From NCBI GenBank assembly GCA_023228325.1, contig JALOBK010000001.1, positions 1,403,549-1,467,548 of the forward strand: DNA of 64,000 nucleotides, read 5' to 3'. This document shows, piece after piece, positions 27,029 to 35,487 of this stretch; positions within the stretch are counted from its first letter, which is position 1, and every line of letters starts with the position of its first letter. The position numbers and the translations under genes are program-made. This DNA is from a bacterium. Its GTDB lineage: Bacteria; Auribacterota; UBA6266. The notes beneath the pieces were generated by a model. The model had not been told where the DNA came from, searched no databases, and was given only the letters and a program-made list of their open reading frames with translations.

Positions 27029-28024
27029 TTGAAGGTGTTAGTTACGGGAGCAGCGGGATATTTGGGGAGTAACGTGCTTGCCGGCATGGCGGCCAATCCA
27101 AAAATCGAAAAAGTAATTGGCATTGATAATTTCTGCTCAGCCGAGAAAAAAATATTTTTAAAATACCTGGGATCCCTGCAAAAAAACAAAAAACTGGTTT
27201 TTCGGAAAATGGATTTCTATGACCTTGAGAATTTAATACCGTTACTTGAACAATCTGATGTCATTGTCCATTTGGCGGAAGAAAAGGAAAAGGAAATCTA
27301 TTCTGAAAAAATAACCATCAATAATACCAAGATTATCCAATGGCAGAAAAATGTGGAAGGGTACAGGCGCATGCTTGAAGCCTCTATCATATGCGGGATA
27401 AAAAAAGTAATACTTGCTTCATGGGCGGGGGTATATGTCCGGTCTGAAAAAGAAAAAATGGCGGAAAATGAGCCTTTAGTCCCTATAAACCAGTATTATC
27501 ACCAGAAACTTTCGCAGGAATTTTACAATAAGATTTTTTCGAAAGAATATTTTCTGGATACGGTAACGCTCAGGATGTCCAATATTTACGGTATAGGTTT
27601 TAATCCTTACAGGTGGTCTATTTATAAGGAACCCGGCGCCATATCCGTTATGATTGCCGATGCCCTGAGGAAGGGTAAAATAACAGTCCATAATGGGGGT
27701 GTCCAGAAGCGGAATTTCCTGTATATCGGCGATGCGGTGGATGCCATAAATAAATCGGCATGTTTTACGGGAAAATTCGGAGGGAATACACTTAATATCT
27801 GTTCCGATGAGGAAACGAGTATTATTGATATCGCAGGATATATTTCAGACCTTACAAAAGCCGGGATTATCCATAAAGATATGAACTGGCAGAAAAACAT
27901 CATTCAGCACGACATATCAAACCTCAGGGCCAGGAAAAAGATTAAATTTAAACCCTCGGGAGATATAAGACTTCGCATTAAGGATATGATAAAAGCAATC
28001 AGGAAGAAGGAGAGCAAAAGTTGA
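27029..28024 (+). CDS. NAD-dependent epimerase/dehydratase (extended SDR)
   Basis: The product is 331 residues from a TTG at 27029, supported by AAGGAG at 27016-27021 with 7-base spacing; no nearer ATG is in frame. The NAD motif is VLVTGAAGYLGSNVL. The catalytic YxxxK appears as YYHQK (NQYYHQKLSQEF), after a serine-poor ASWAGVYV segment where a Ser/Thr is usual. The SDR end-region has RNFLYIGDAVDAI. It probably epimerises or dehydrates a nucleotide sugar made in this locus. Substrate not predictable. Confidence 0.82.
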   Translation: MKVLVTGAAGYLGSNVLAGMAANPKIEKVIGIDNFCSAEKKIFLKYLGSLQKNKKLVFRKMDFYDLENLIPLLEQSDVIVHLAEEKEKEIYSEKITINNTKIIQWQKNVEGYRRMLEASIICGIKKVILASWAGVYVRSEKEKMAENEPLVPINQYYHQKLSQEFYNKIFSKEYFLDTVTLRMSNIYGIGFNPYRWSIYKEPGAISVMIADALRKGKITVHNGGVQKRNFLYIGDAVDAINKSACFTGKFGGNTLNICSDEETSIIDIAGYISDLTKAGIIHKDMNWQKNIIQHDISNLRARKKIKFKPSGDIRLRIKDMIKAIRKKESKS

Positions 28025-28779
28025 ACATAAAAAAGCTTACGGTGTTTTCCGGTATAGATAAAAACGGGGAGGCTGAAAGATTTAAAAAATTTGAGATATT
28101 TCCGGGCAATACTGTTGCAATAGTCGGTCCGACGGGCAGCGGGAAAACATCTTTGGTTACAGATATAGAGATGCTTGCCCAGAGGGATACGGTTACCCGC
28201 AGGAAAATACTGATAAATGATAAGGTGCCTCCTTTTTCATACAGGCAGGATCCTTCAAAAAATCCTATAGTTCTTATCACTCAGCATACGAATTTTCTTG
28301 CTGATTTGAGAGTTGATGAGTTTCTTAAACTGCATGCTTTGTCGAGAAAAATGAAATCAAGGGGGGCTGTTCCCAAGACTCTTATGCTTACCAACAAACT
28401 CACCGGTGAAAAAGTTACCGAAAACATGAAAATGACGGTGCTGTCAGGCGGGCAGACCAGGGCGCTTATGATCGCGGATTCCATTGTTATAGGCAATGCG
28501 CCGATCGTCCTGCTTGATGAGATAGAAAACGCCGGCATATTCAAGAAAGAAGCGATGGGAATGGTGAAAGAAGAAGGCAAGATAATCCTTTTTGTGACGC
28601 ACGATCCGGTAGTCGCTCTTCTTTGTGATATAAGGCTGGTGATGAAGAATGGCAGTATCATGAAAATACTTAGAACCAGCGAAAGGGAAAAAAAAGCGAG
28701 AAAAAGAGTTATAGAACAGGACATAATGATAAGCGTTATAAGAGAGCGTGTCCGGCGCGGCGAGATAATAAAGTTCTAA
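28021..28779 (+). CDS. Stand-alone ABC ATPase without a permease
   Basis: The product is 252 residues from a TTG at 28021 that overlaps the previous stop (TTGA). Walker A is GPTGSGKTS (residues 36-44), the signature LSGGQ is at 141-145, Walker B is IVLLDE (162-167) and the switch histidine lies in VTHD (about 193). All catalytic elements look intact. The region after Walker A (residues 48-85) differs from sugar or lipid exporters, and a basic C-terminal helix (residues 220-245) is present. No membrane partner is encoded in the neighbourhood. Its neighbours, a HypB/UreG-like GTPase and a Fes protein, suggest an intracellular energising or assembly role (inference). Confidence 0.8.
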   Translation: MNIKKLTVFSGIDKNGEAERFKKFEIFPGNTVAIVGPTGSGKTSLVTDIEMLAQRDTVTRRKILINDKVPPFSYRQDPSKNPIVLITQHTNFLADLRVDEFLKLHALSRKMKSRGAVPKTLMLTNKLTGEKVTENMKMTVLSGGQTRALMIADSIVIGNAPIVLLDEIENAGIFKKEAMGMVKEEGKIILFVTHDPVVALLCDIRLVMKNGSIMKILRTSEREKKARKRVIEQDIMISVIRERVRRGEIIKF

Positions 28780-28797
28780 AAATAAGGAGATTGAAAA

Positions 28798-29511
28798 TTG
28801 AAACTGATGATACTGGCGGGGCCCCCTTCCGCGGGAAAAACATCCATTGTGAAAAATATAATGAGGAGGCTTTATCCGAGAGTCAAAATATCTTTTTTAA
28901 AAATTGATGTAGTTGTTACTTTCGAAAAAGAGGAAATAGGAAAAGATTTTCCGGATATTCCGGTAAAAATTGTCTATTCGGGGGACCTGTGTCCCGACCA
29001 TGCGGGTGTGATGGTCATGAAAGACGGCATAGAATGGGCGGAGAAGAACAAAAGCGAACTGCTGATTGTGGAAAGCGCCGGGCTTTGCCTGAGATGTTCT
29101 CCTTATCTCAATCAGGGATTAGGCATAGTTGTTTTAAGTATGCTCGGGGGTATGAACTCTCCCCTTAAAATGGGGCCCATGGTCGGGTTGGCCGATATCG
29201 CGGTTGTTACGAAAATAGATTTAATAAGTCAGGCCGAAAGGGAAGTGTTCAGGCAAAAAGTCCATGAAGTCAATAATTCAATAAGGTTATATGAAGTAAA
29301 TGCCCTTCAGGGGACGGGAATCGACAGGTTGTTGGTTGAGTTGAAAGATATGAAAGACATAAAACCCGAAAGCCTTGTCCTTAAGGGTGTTCCCCCGCTG
29401 GGAGTATGCACTATCTGCATAGGGAAGAAAGATATAGGCTGGCAGAACCATTTCGGTGTTATCAGGAAGCTTGACACACAGGGCGCTGATTACCTGTACA
29501 GAGGAGAATAA
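28798..29511 (+). CDS. HypB/UreG-like (SIMIBI) GTPase
   Basis: The product is 237 residues from a TTG at 28798 with AAGGAGA at 28785-28791. The P-loop is GPPSAGKT (8-15), the guanine-specificity motif is TKID (138-141) and NALQGTG (168-174) resembles the G5 region. Extra cysteines lie at Cys65 (GDLCPDH), Cys97/Cys100 (LCLRC) and Cys204/Cys207 (VCTIC). Known relatives insert nickel or activate metalloenzymes. No hydrogenase, urease or CODH gene is in the window. The gene is 18 bases after the ABC ATPase and ends one base before the spacer to pseG. Confidence 0.8.
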   Translation: MKLMILAGPPSAGKTSIVKNIMRRLYPRVKISFLKIDVVVTFEKEEIGKDFPDIPVKIVYSGDLCPDHAGVMVMKDGIEWAEKNKSELLIVESAGLCLRCSPYLNQGLGIVVLSMLGGMNSPLKMGPMVGLADIAVVTKIDLISQAEREVFRQKVHEVNNSIRLYEVNALQGTGIDRLLVELKDMKDIKPESLVLKGVPPLGVCTICIGKKDIGWQNHFGVIRKLDTQGADYLYRGE

Positions 29512-29512
29512 A

Positions 29513-30562
29513 TTGATAGACAGGACTGTGTTAATCCGAACCGATGCGGGCGCGAGTATCGGGTTCGGGCATATAGCAAGATGCATATGTATTGCAAAAA
29601 AATTGGCTGAAAAAAAATATACTCCCGTTTTTATCCTTAAGGATAAAAACAGGTATGTAACAGATATGTTAAAACGTATGAAATTCGGCTGTTGTTATAT
29701 TGGCAAAAAAGAAGCTTTGGAAAAAGAAGCTGTTGAGGTGAAGAATATAATCCTGCGTAAAAAAGCGGCCGCATGTATATTTGATTCGTATAATTTAAAT
29801 GAAAACTATTTTCTTAAGCTGGAAGACACTTCCGCTCCGCTGATATTAATTGATGACAGGAATTATCTGAAGTTTCCCGAAGTGGGCGTAATCGTTAACG
29901 GGAATCTTTTTGCTGAAGATCTGAAATATAGCATAAGTAAAACGACGAAGCTTTATCTCGGAGCGGAGTATTTCATTATGGATGAAGCTTTCAGGACCTC
30001 AGGGTTGCAGGGGATTCTTAAAAGAAAGACATCTGCCGGTATGTGCCTGAGCAGTGTAAAATTCGAAGTTTTGCTTAAATTGGCGAGTTTCCTTTGTTCC
30101 GTGAATTTCGATAATTTAAATATTGTCCTTACCGCTCTTCAGAAAAAGCATTATAAAGAATTATTAAAATATTTCAGAGGGTTTAAAAATGTAAAATTAT
30201 ATTTTAATCTGGATGCGGAGGGATTTTCTTCGGTTATGAAAAAGAATATGTTTTTTTTCACTACGGGGGGAACTATGATGTGCCAGTCATTGTGTTCTGG
30301 ATGTATCACTTATGCTTATCCCGTAAATAAATATCAGGAGAAGAATGTTTTACACGCTGAGAAAAAGAAGTTGGCAAAAAAAATCAGTCTGAAACAGGTG
30401 TGTATGGCTGAAATCAGGGAAGACATCGCGTATTTATCGAACCTGAAGAATAAAAGGGCATGTATTGTGAAAAAAGCGATGAAAACGATAGACGGCAAGG
30501 GACTTTGCAGGGTAACGGATATAATTCTGGAGAGTATCGATGGAAAAAATAAAATTAACTGA
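29513..30562 (+). CDS. pseG: UDP-sugar hydrolase, PseG-type (GT-B fold)
   Basis: The product is 349 residues from a TTG at 29513, preceded by GAGGAG at 29501-29506. An upstream in-frame start at 29456 would lie inside the GTPase gene. The motif DAGASIGFGHIARC carries the catalytic His of PseG, and FFTTGGTMMCQSLCSG is the nucleotide-binding region. In pseudaminic synthesis PseG removes UDP from UDP-2,4-diacetamido-trideoxy-L-altrose. It overlaps pseI by 23 bases. The order pseG-pseI matches known loci and supports the call despite divergence elsewhere. Confidence 0.87.
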   Translation: MIDRTVLIRTDAGASIGFGHIARCICIAKKLAEKKYTPVFILKDKNRYVTDMLKRMKFGCCYIGKKEALEKEAVEVKNIILRKKAAACIFDSYNLNENYFLKLEDTSAPLILIDDRNYLKFPEVGVIVNGNLFAEDLKYSISKTTKLYLGAEYFIMDEAFRTSGLQGILKRKTSAGMCLSSVKFEVLLKLASFLCSVNFDNLNIVLTALQKKHYKELLKYFRGFKNVKLYFNLDAEGFSSVMKKNMFFFTTGGTMMCQSLCSGCITYAYPVNKYQEKNVLHAEKKKLAKKISLKQVCMAEIREDIAYLSNLKNKRACIVKKAMKTIDGKGLCRVTDIILESIDGKNKIN

Positions 30563-31556
30563 AAACTTTACTATAAGGCCCGGCGGACCGGTATTTTTTA
30601 TAGCTGATATAGGGGCAAACCACAACGGAAGCCTGTTAAAAGCTAAAAGACTGATTGATCTTGCGGCAAAAGCCGGTGTCAATGCCGTTAAGTTCCAGTC
30701 TTACAGGGCTGATTACCTTATGAACAAAAAGTATCATCCTGAAGGTTATAAATTGATACGGAAGTATCAGTTCCCTATGGCTTGGAACGGCATATTGAAA
30801 AAATACAGCGAAAGAAGGGGTTTGTGCTTTTTAACCACTCCTTTCGATGTCGAAACGGTGAGTTATCTGGAAGATTTAGATGTCGCGTTTTATAAAATTG
30901 CTTCGAGCGATATAACTTTTTGCCGGCTCATTGATAGGATCGGGAAAACAGGGAAACCCGTCGTTTTATCTACAGGCGGAGCAGAAATTAATGAAATAAA
31001 AAATGCTGTGGAAATATTGAAAAAAACCGGGAATAAAAGAATTGTACTGCTGCATACGATAGTAAACTATCCCTGCGCTTATGACGAGGTTAACCTGTCT
31101 TTTATGCCTGTATTGGGTGAAAAATTCAAAGTTCCTTTCGGGTTGTCGGACCATACGCTCGGGACGGAAGTATCCATTGCCGCTGTCGCATACGGGGCTT
31201 CCGTGATAGAAAAACATTTTACCGATAACAGGCGGCAGAAAGGGCCTGATCATATTCACTCAATGGAGCCCGCAGAATTTAAAAACCTCGTAATTGCGGC
31301 TTGCCATGTCAAAAGTTCTGTAGGGGAGGCGCGCAAGATAATAAATCTTTCGGAAAAGAAGAGGCTGAAAAAAGCCAGAAGAGCCTTCTATGCGGTAAAG
31401 GACATTTGCAGAGGAGAAATATTCAACGGTAATAATGTCCGAGAACTAAGGCCTGGGGGAGAAATTGCGGCGGATAAAGCGGATATTATATTCGGAAAGA
31501 AAGCAAAAAAGGCGATAAACAATTATGAGATGATCAGGAAGAAAGATATTTTATGA
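30540..31556 (+). CDS. pseI: Nonulosonic acid synthase (PseI/NeuB family)
   Basis: The product is 338 residues. The TIM-barrel domain has FFIADIGANHNGSL, AVKFQSYRADYL, IASSDITFCRLI, VLSTGGAE, GLSDHTLGTEV and IEKHFTDNR, all NeuB hallmarks. A C-terminal SAF (antifreeze-like) domain spans about residues 275-338. The enzyme condenses a six-carbon sugar with phosphoenolpyruvate to give a nine-carbon acid. With pseB/C/G here, pseudaminic acid or a close isomer is the likely product. It overlaps the ATP-grasp gene by 4 bases. Confidence 0.92.
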   Translation: MEKIKLTENFTIRPGGPVFFIADIGANHNGSLLKAKRLIDLAAKAGVNAVKFQSYRADYLMNKKYHPEGYKLIRKYQFPMAWNGILKKYSERRGLCFLTTPFDVETVSYLEDLDVAFYKIASSDITFCRLIDRIGKTGKPVVLSTGGAEINEIKNAVEILKKTGNKRIVLLHTIVNYPCAYDEVNLSFMPVLGEKFKVPFGLSDHTLGTEVSIAAVAYGASVIEKHFTDNRRQKGPDHIHSMEPAEFKNLVIAACHVKSSVGEARKIINLSEKKRLKKARRAFYAVKDICRGEIFNGNNVRELRPGGEIAADKADIIFGKKAKKAINNYEMIRKKDIL

Positions 31557-32986
31557 GTAAAAAAATCAAAGTTCTGGTTACCGCGGTAGGCGCTCCTCCG
31601 GGAAGAAATACGGTTCGGGCGTTAAGAAATAAAAAGGAAATCAGCGTTATTGCCGCTGACGCCGATAGTTTGGTCCCTGTGCTGTATAACAAAAATGAAG
31701 TTTTGAATTCATATGTGATTCCACCCGCGCGCGAAGAGGAAAAATATATTAGAGCGTTAAGAAAAATCACAGAGAAAGAAAATATTCAGGTGATAATGCC
31801 GTGTATAGAAGAGGAAATAAATGTTTTATCCAGATACAGGAAGTATTTTCACAGAATGGGAGCTGATATAATCTGCGCCGATTATGAAAAAATATGCAAA
31901 CTTTCCGATAAAAAAAGTATGGTGAGTCAGGCCTTGAAGGTCGGAGTGCCGGTGCCTGATACTTTCAGTGTTGATGATATCAGTAAAACGAATAAGACGC
32001 TGCGTTTTCCTCTTATAATAAAACCCCGAAGAGGCCATGGGGCTCGGAACATATATATAATAAAAAGCAGAAATGATATTGCGAAAATCCCGCCTGAGTA
32101 TATCGCAGGGAAAAGAAATTTTATTGTCCAGGAATATATACCCGGTGGGACAGGAAGCATATTCCTTTGCGGGCTTCTCTACGGTATAGATAATGTAATC
32201 AAAGCAGAATTTTTATCGAGAAGCATCAAAACGCTGTATGAATTCGGCGGACCGGCTGTATGCGGTGAGCCTGTTAACGGGTTCCGAAGGATTAAAGATT
32301 ATACCAAGAAGTTAATATCGGGTGCGGGCGGGTGGTATGGACCTGTAAATGTGGAATACAAGATATCTTCGGAAAACGGGATTCCGTATCTTATAGAAGT
32401 GAATCCGCGGTTTTGGGGGTATGGTTATCTTGCGGTTGGCAGTGGAGTGAATTTTCCTTACCTTGCCGTTCTTGAATCGGCCGGCAAAAAAGTAAAACCG
32501 GTCACCAAATACAGAACAGACAAAGTCCTTTTAAGAGAAACCATGGACACAGTTATTTCCAGGGGGAGATTAAAATTGTCCGGGGGCGATAAGATTATTT
32601 TTGTCTGCAATATCGGGAAAAAGTGTGATGTGAAAGCCGAAAAATTGAAAAAACACATCAGGCAAATTTGCAGTGACGTATTTGTGTTTACGGGAAAAGA
32701 AGAATACTTAAAGTCCCTGGTTTTTATATCCGGATGGAAAGATAATATCCATTTCTATATCAATCAGACAGGCGATTGGGAGGAAAATATTAACGAAATA
32801 GGGCTTTGTTATTTTGCCGATTTAATTGTTTATTTTGATCTGTCGGATTTACATAAAGCACTTTGCGGGATAGAACGGCGGATAACGCTGTTTCTGAAGA
32901 AAAAATTACAACGTTTTTATTCTTCCGGAAGCAGTTTACGGATTATAAGGACCCGGCGCTTTCGGGATGAAGGCGACCGCCGGTAG
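31553..32986 (+). CDS. ATP-grasp ligase with an extra C-terminal domain
   Basis: The product is 477 residues. The pre-ATP-grasp N-domain begins KIKVLVTAVGAPPGRNTVRAL. The ATP-grasp core has FPLIIKPRRGHGARNIYIIK, FIVQEYIPGGTGSIF and the metal-binding YLIEVNPRFWGYGYL, as in CarB-like ligases. Residues about 350-477 form an additional segment that I cannot assign; it opens with KIIFVCNIGKKCDV. Such ligases join a carboxylate to an amine or hydroxyl. Located directly after pseI, it may attach an amino acid or other acyl group to a nonulosonate (inference). Confidence 0.8.
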   Translation: MSKKIKVLVTAVGAPPGRNTVRALRNKKEISVIAADADSLVPVLYNKNEVLNSYVIPPAREEEKYIRALRKITEKENIQVIMPCIEEEINVLSRYRKYFHRMGADIICADYEKICKLSDKKSMVSQALKVGVPVPDTFSVDDISKTNKTLRFPLIIKPRRGHGARNIYIIKSRNDIAKIPPEYIAGKRNFIVQEYIPGGTGSIFLCGLLYGIDNVIKAEFLSRSIKTLYEFGGPAVCGEPVNGFRRIKDYTKKLISGAGGWYGPVNVEYKISSENGIPYLIEVNPRFWGYGYLAVGSGVNFPYLAVLESAGKKVKPVTKYRTDKVLLRETMDTVISRGRLKLSGGDKIIFVCNIGKKCDVKAEKLKKHIRQICSDVFVFTGKEEYLKSLVFISGWKDNIHFYINQTGDWEENINEIGLCYFADLIVYFDLSDLHKALCGIERRITLFLKKKLQRFYSSGSSLRIIRTRRFRDEGDRR

Positions 32987-32998
32987 GATTTGCCATTT

Positions 32999-34420
32999 AT
33001 GAAATCAGGAAATAATTTTGCTTTAACGGATATAAGGAAGATAGTCCGGCATAACGATCTTCAAATATGGCCTTTTTGGGATGTGGATGCCGGAGGAAAT
33101 ATTCTTCTGTCGTGGTATCAATATTCATCGGGGGCGGCTCCTAAGTCATCAGATGTATTTGTGTCCGGAATGGGAAATGGCGGCTCATGGGGAAAGCCCG
33201 TATGTGTTTCAGGAAGAGAAAGTTATAATAACGGCCCGTCATTTATAAATCTTGCCGATGGACGAACGGTTATATACTGGCATTCATGGAGAAAGCCCGG
33301 CAGCCCTCCTTTTAAGGCGTCTGGAGGGATAACCAATATATGGGGAGCTGTGTCCTCAGGAAAAGACATTAAAAGGTGGGGAATGCCCTTTATGCCAATT
33401 CCGGGTGAGGGCAAACAACTTTACCCTTCTGTCTGCGGTTTTGCTAAATGTGGTTTTATTATGGTTTATTCGAAAGGATACGGTGATTGTCTCGGGACCG
33501 CTTATTCGGAAAACGGGTTTACTTGGCGCCGCGGAAGAGATATAACCGGATTTAAATCTATGAATAGACCTGATATTGCGGTTGATAGAAATGGTGTACA
33601 GTGGGTGGTTTTTTCGGCTTTGGAAGAAGGCAAAAAACATGTGGTGCTGCTTAAATCGGGAAAAGGAAATGAATGGGAAAGGCAGACTATGGACCTTGAT
33701 ACGGGATATGACCTCGATAGACCCAAAATCCGCATGGATAATCACGATAATTTCTGGATGACATTCCAAACCGATTTCTGGAAACCACATACGTTTTCAA
33801 AAAAAATATCCATATCGGGAAATAAAATAGTTGTGGGGATAAAAGCGGATAAAACCGCGGGAAATTATTTTTGGACGATGAATTCCATTGAAATCCGGAA
33901 TGTTAATTGCCCTAAGGTGGTAAGGTATAGGTTTTGTGGAAATGAATCCCCGCGCCTGAAAGGTTATATTTCTGTATATCCCGATAGTTTGTATGCCGCG
34001 AACAAAGGTTACGGCTGGAACAGAAAAGTCAAGTTTATGAAACGGATAATAGGGAGCGATATCACTTCGAATCTGGTTTATTCTGATAAACCGGGGGAAT
34101 TTACAGTTGATGTAAAACCGGGGGAATACAATATAGTCTTTACCCTGTCTCCATGGATGTCAAGCAGGATTGGCTCATCCCTGACAGTTAACGGTAATAC
34201 GATATTTAACGGTACGAAAAAGGGGAGTTCTCTAGGTGTAGGCTTCCGTGAGAAAAGCGGAAAAAAATGGCGGTTTTCTCTTATCGATAACGATGAGGAT
34301 TATGAGAGAACAAGGCCGTCCAGGGTTGTGCAATATAAAAACGATTATCTGATAGCGTGGAATTATTTTACCGGTAAATCCCAGGGAATTGCTATGGGTA
34401 AATTAAAGGAAATTAAATGA
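32999..34420 (+). CDS. Sialidase/BNR-type beta-propeller protein with inserted galactose-binding-like domain
   Basis: The product is 473 residues from the ATG at 32999 (a TTG three codons earlier is too close to the previous stop). Repeated propeller-like blades appear, such as QIWPFWDVDAGGNILLSW, NNGPSFINLADGRTVIYW and RPDIAVDRNGVQWVVF; the SxDxGxxW Asp-box is absent or degenerate. Residues about 300-410 contain YISVYPDSLYAANKGYGW and PGEFTVDVKPGEYNIVF, typical of a small galactose-binding-like domain seen in esterases and lyases. No signal peptide is visible, so it is cytoplasmic or leaves by another route. Glycan recognition or cleavage is a guess. Confidence 0.6.
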   Translation: MKSGNNFALTDIRKIVRHNDLQIWPFWDVDAGGNILLSWYQYSSGAAPKSSDVFVSGMGNGGSWGKPVCVSGRESYNNGPSFINLADGRTVIYWHSWRKPGSPPFKASGGITNIWGAVSSGKDIKRWGMPFMPIPGEGKQLYPSVCGFAKCGFIMVYSKGYGDCLGTAYSENGFTWRRGRDITGFKSMNRPDIAVDRNGVQWVVFSALEEGKKHVVLLKSGKGNEWERQTMDLDTGYDLDRPKIRMDNHDNFWMTFQTDFWKPHTFSKKISISGNKIVVGIKADKTAGNYFWTMNSIEIRNVNCPKVVRYRFCGNESPRLKGYISVYPDSLYAANKGYGWNRKVKFMKRIIGSDITSNLVYSDKPGEFTVDVKPGEYNIVFTLSPWMSSRIGSSLTVNGNTIFNGTKKGSSLGVGFREKSGKKWRFSLIDNDEDYERTRPSRVVQYKNDYLIAWNYFTGKSQGIAMGKLKEIK

Positions 34421-35487
34421 AAATCGAGAGGATTTCAATTTACAGGGTTTCTGTTCCCCTGAAAAACCCATATCATCTGTCTTTTTCCTCGATTAGAGCT
34501 CTGGATTCAATTTTTGTTAGGGTGATTTCGGACGGAAAGTCCGGCTGGGGAGAATCTACTCCCCTGCGGGGTTATACTGCAGATTCCGGTGATTCAGTGT
34601 ATAAGGCCGCAAAAGAAATATCTGCCGCCCTCATAGGGAAAAATCCTCTCTCCGCAATGAAAGATATTACATTGTCTCCGGGATTTTCAACTGTGGCTGT
34701 GGCCTCTGCGCTTGAAATTCTCTCCGGGAAGATAAGGTTTTCCGGTAAGGTTAAAAAAACGCCGCTTGTTTCTTTAATCAGATCGAAAACAGAAAAAGAT
34801 ATTGCGAAAGAAATGAGCAATTTGTTCAAAAAAGGATATTCCGGTTTTAAATACAAAATTGGCACAGATCCTGTCACCGATGGGAAAAGGGTTAATATTA
34901 TTCTGAAACACATGTATCCGGGTTCCAGGATAAGACTTGATGCCAACCAGGGGTATTCTTTTGAAGATGCAGTGGAATTCCTGAGTGTTATTGAAAATGA
35001 AGATACCGATAAAATAGAGCTTATAGAACAGCCTTTAAATGCCGAAGACTGGAAGAATATGGAAGAATTATGTAAGATATCAGAAATTCCGTTAATGCTT
35101 GACGAAGCGATTAAAGACAGGAAAGATATATTAAAAGCGGCAAAAATAAAAAACCTCTCCTATCTTAAATTAAAATTGTTTAAGTGCGGAAGCTATGAGG
35201 AGTTGAAAAATATGGCCCTGAGCTGTATTAATAAAGGGTTTAAAGTTATTATCGGCAATGGGGTGTCAACTGGTCTTGGGTGTTTCCTTGAAGCGAAATC
35301 GTGGCATGATATACGAAAATCAGCTCCCGCGGGGGAAATGAACGGTTTCTTAAAAAGTAAAATAAAAATAATGGATAATTTACGTGAAAAAAACGGTTTT
35401 GTGGAATTCAGTGATGTGAACCCCGATGGTTGTATAAATTTGCCTTTGTTGAAAAAATATTCCGTAAAATCTGAGGAGATATGCTGA
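34417..35487 (+). CDS. Enolase-superfamily enzyme (muconate-lactonizing/epimerase subgroup)
   Basis: The product is 356 residues. Catalytic features of the MLE subgroup: KYKIG (KxK) near residue 148, metal ligands in RLDANQGY, LIEQPL and MLDEAI, and the opposing lysine in YLKLKLFKCG. The N-terminal capping domain begins with RISIYRVSVPLKNPYHLSFS, matching dipeptide epimerases and o-succinylbenzoate synthases. No menaquinone genes are nearby. It overlaps the propeller gene by 4 bases. An epimerisation or dehydration on a carboxylate-bearing substrate, perhaps a nonulosonate derivative, is inferred. Confidence 0.85.
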   Translation: MKIERISIYRVSVPLKNPYHLSFSSIRALDSIFVRVISDGKSGWGESTPLRGYTADSGDSVYKAAKEISAALIGKNPLSAMKDITLSPGFSTVAVASALEILSGKIRFSGKVKKTPLVSLIRSKTEKDIAKEMSNLFKKGYSGFKYKIGTDPVTDGKRVNIILKHMYPGSRIRLDANQGYSFEDAVEFLSVIENEDTDKIELIEQPLNAEDWKNMEELCKISEIPLMLDEAIKDRKDILKAAKIKNLSYLKLKLFKCGSYEELKNMALSCINKGFKVIIGNGVSTGLGCFLEAKSWHDIRKSAPAGEMNGFLKSKIKIMDNLREKNGFVEFSDVNPDGCINLPLLKKYSVKSEEIC

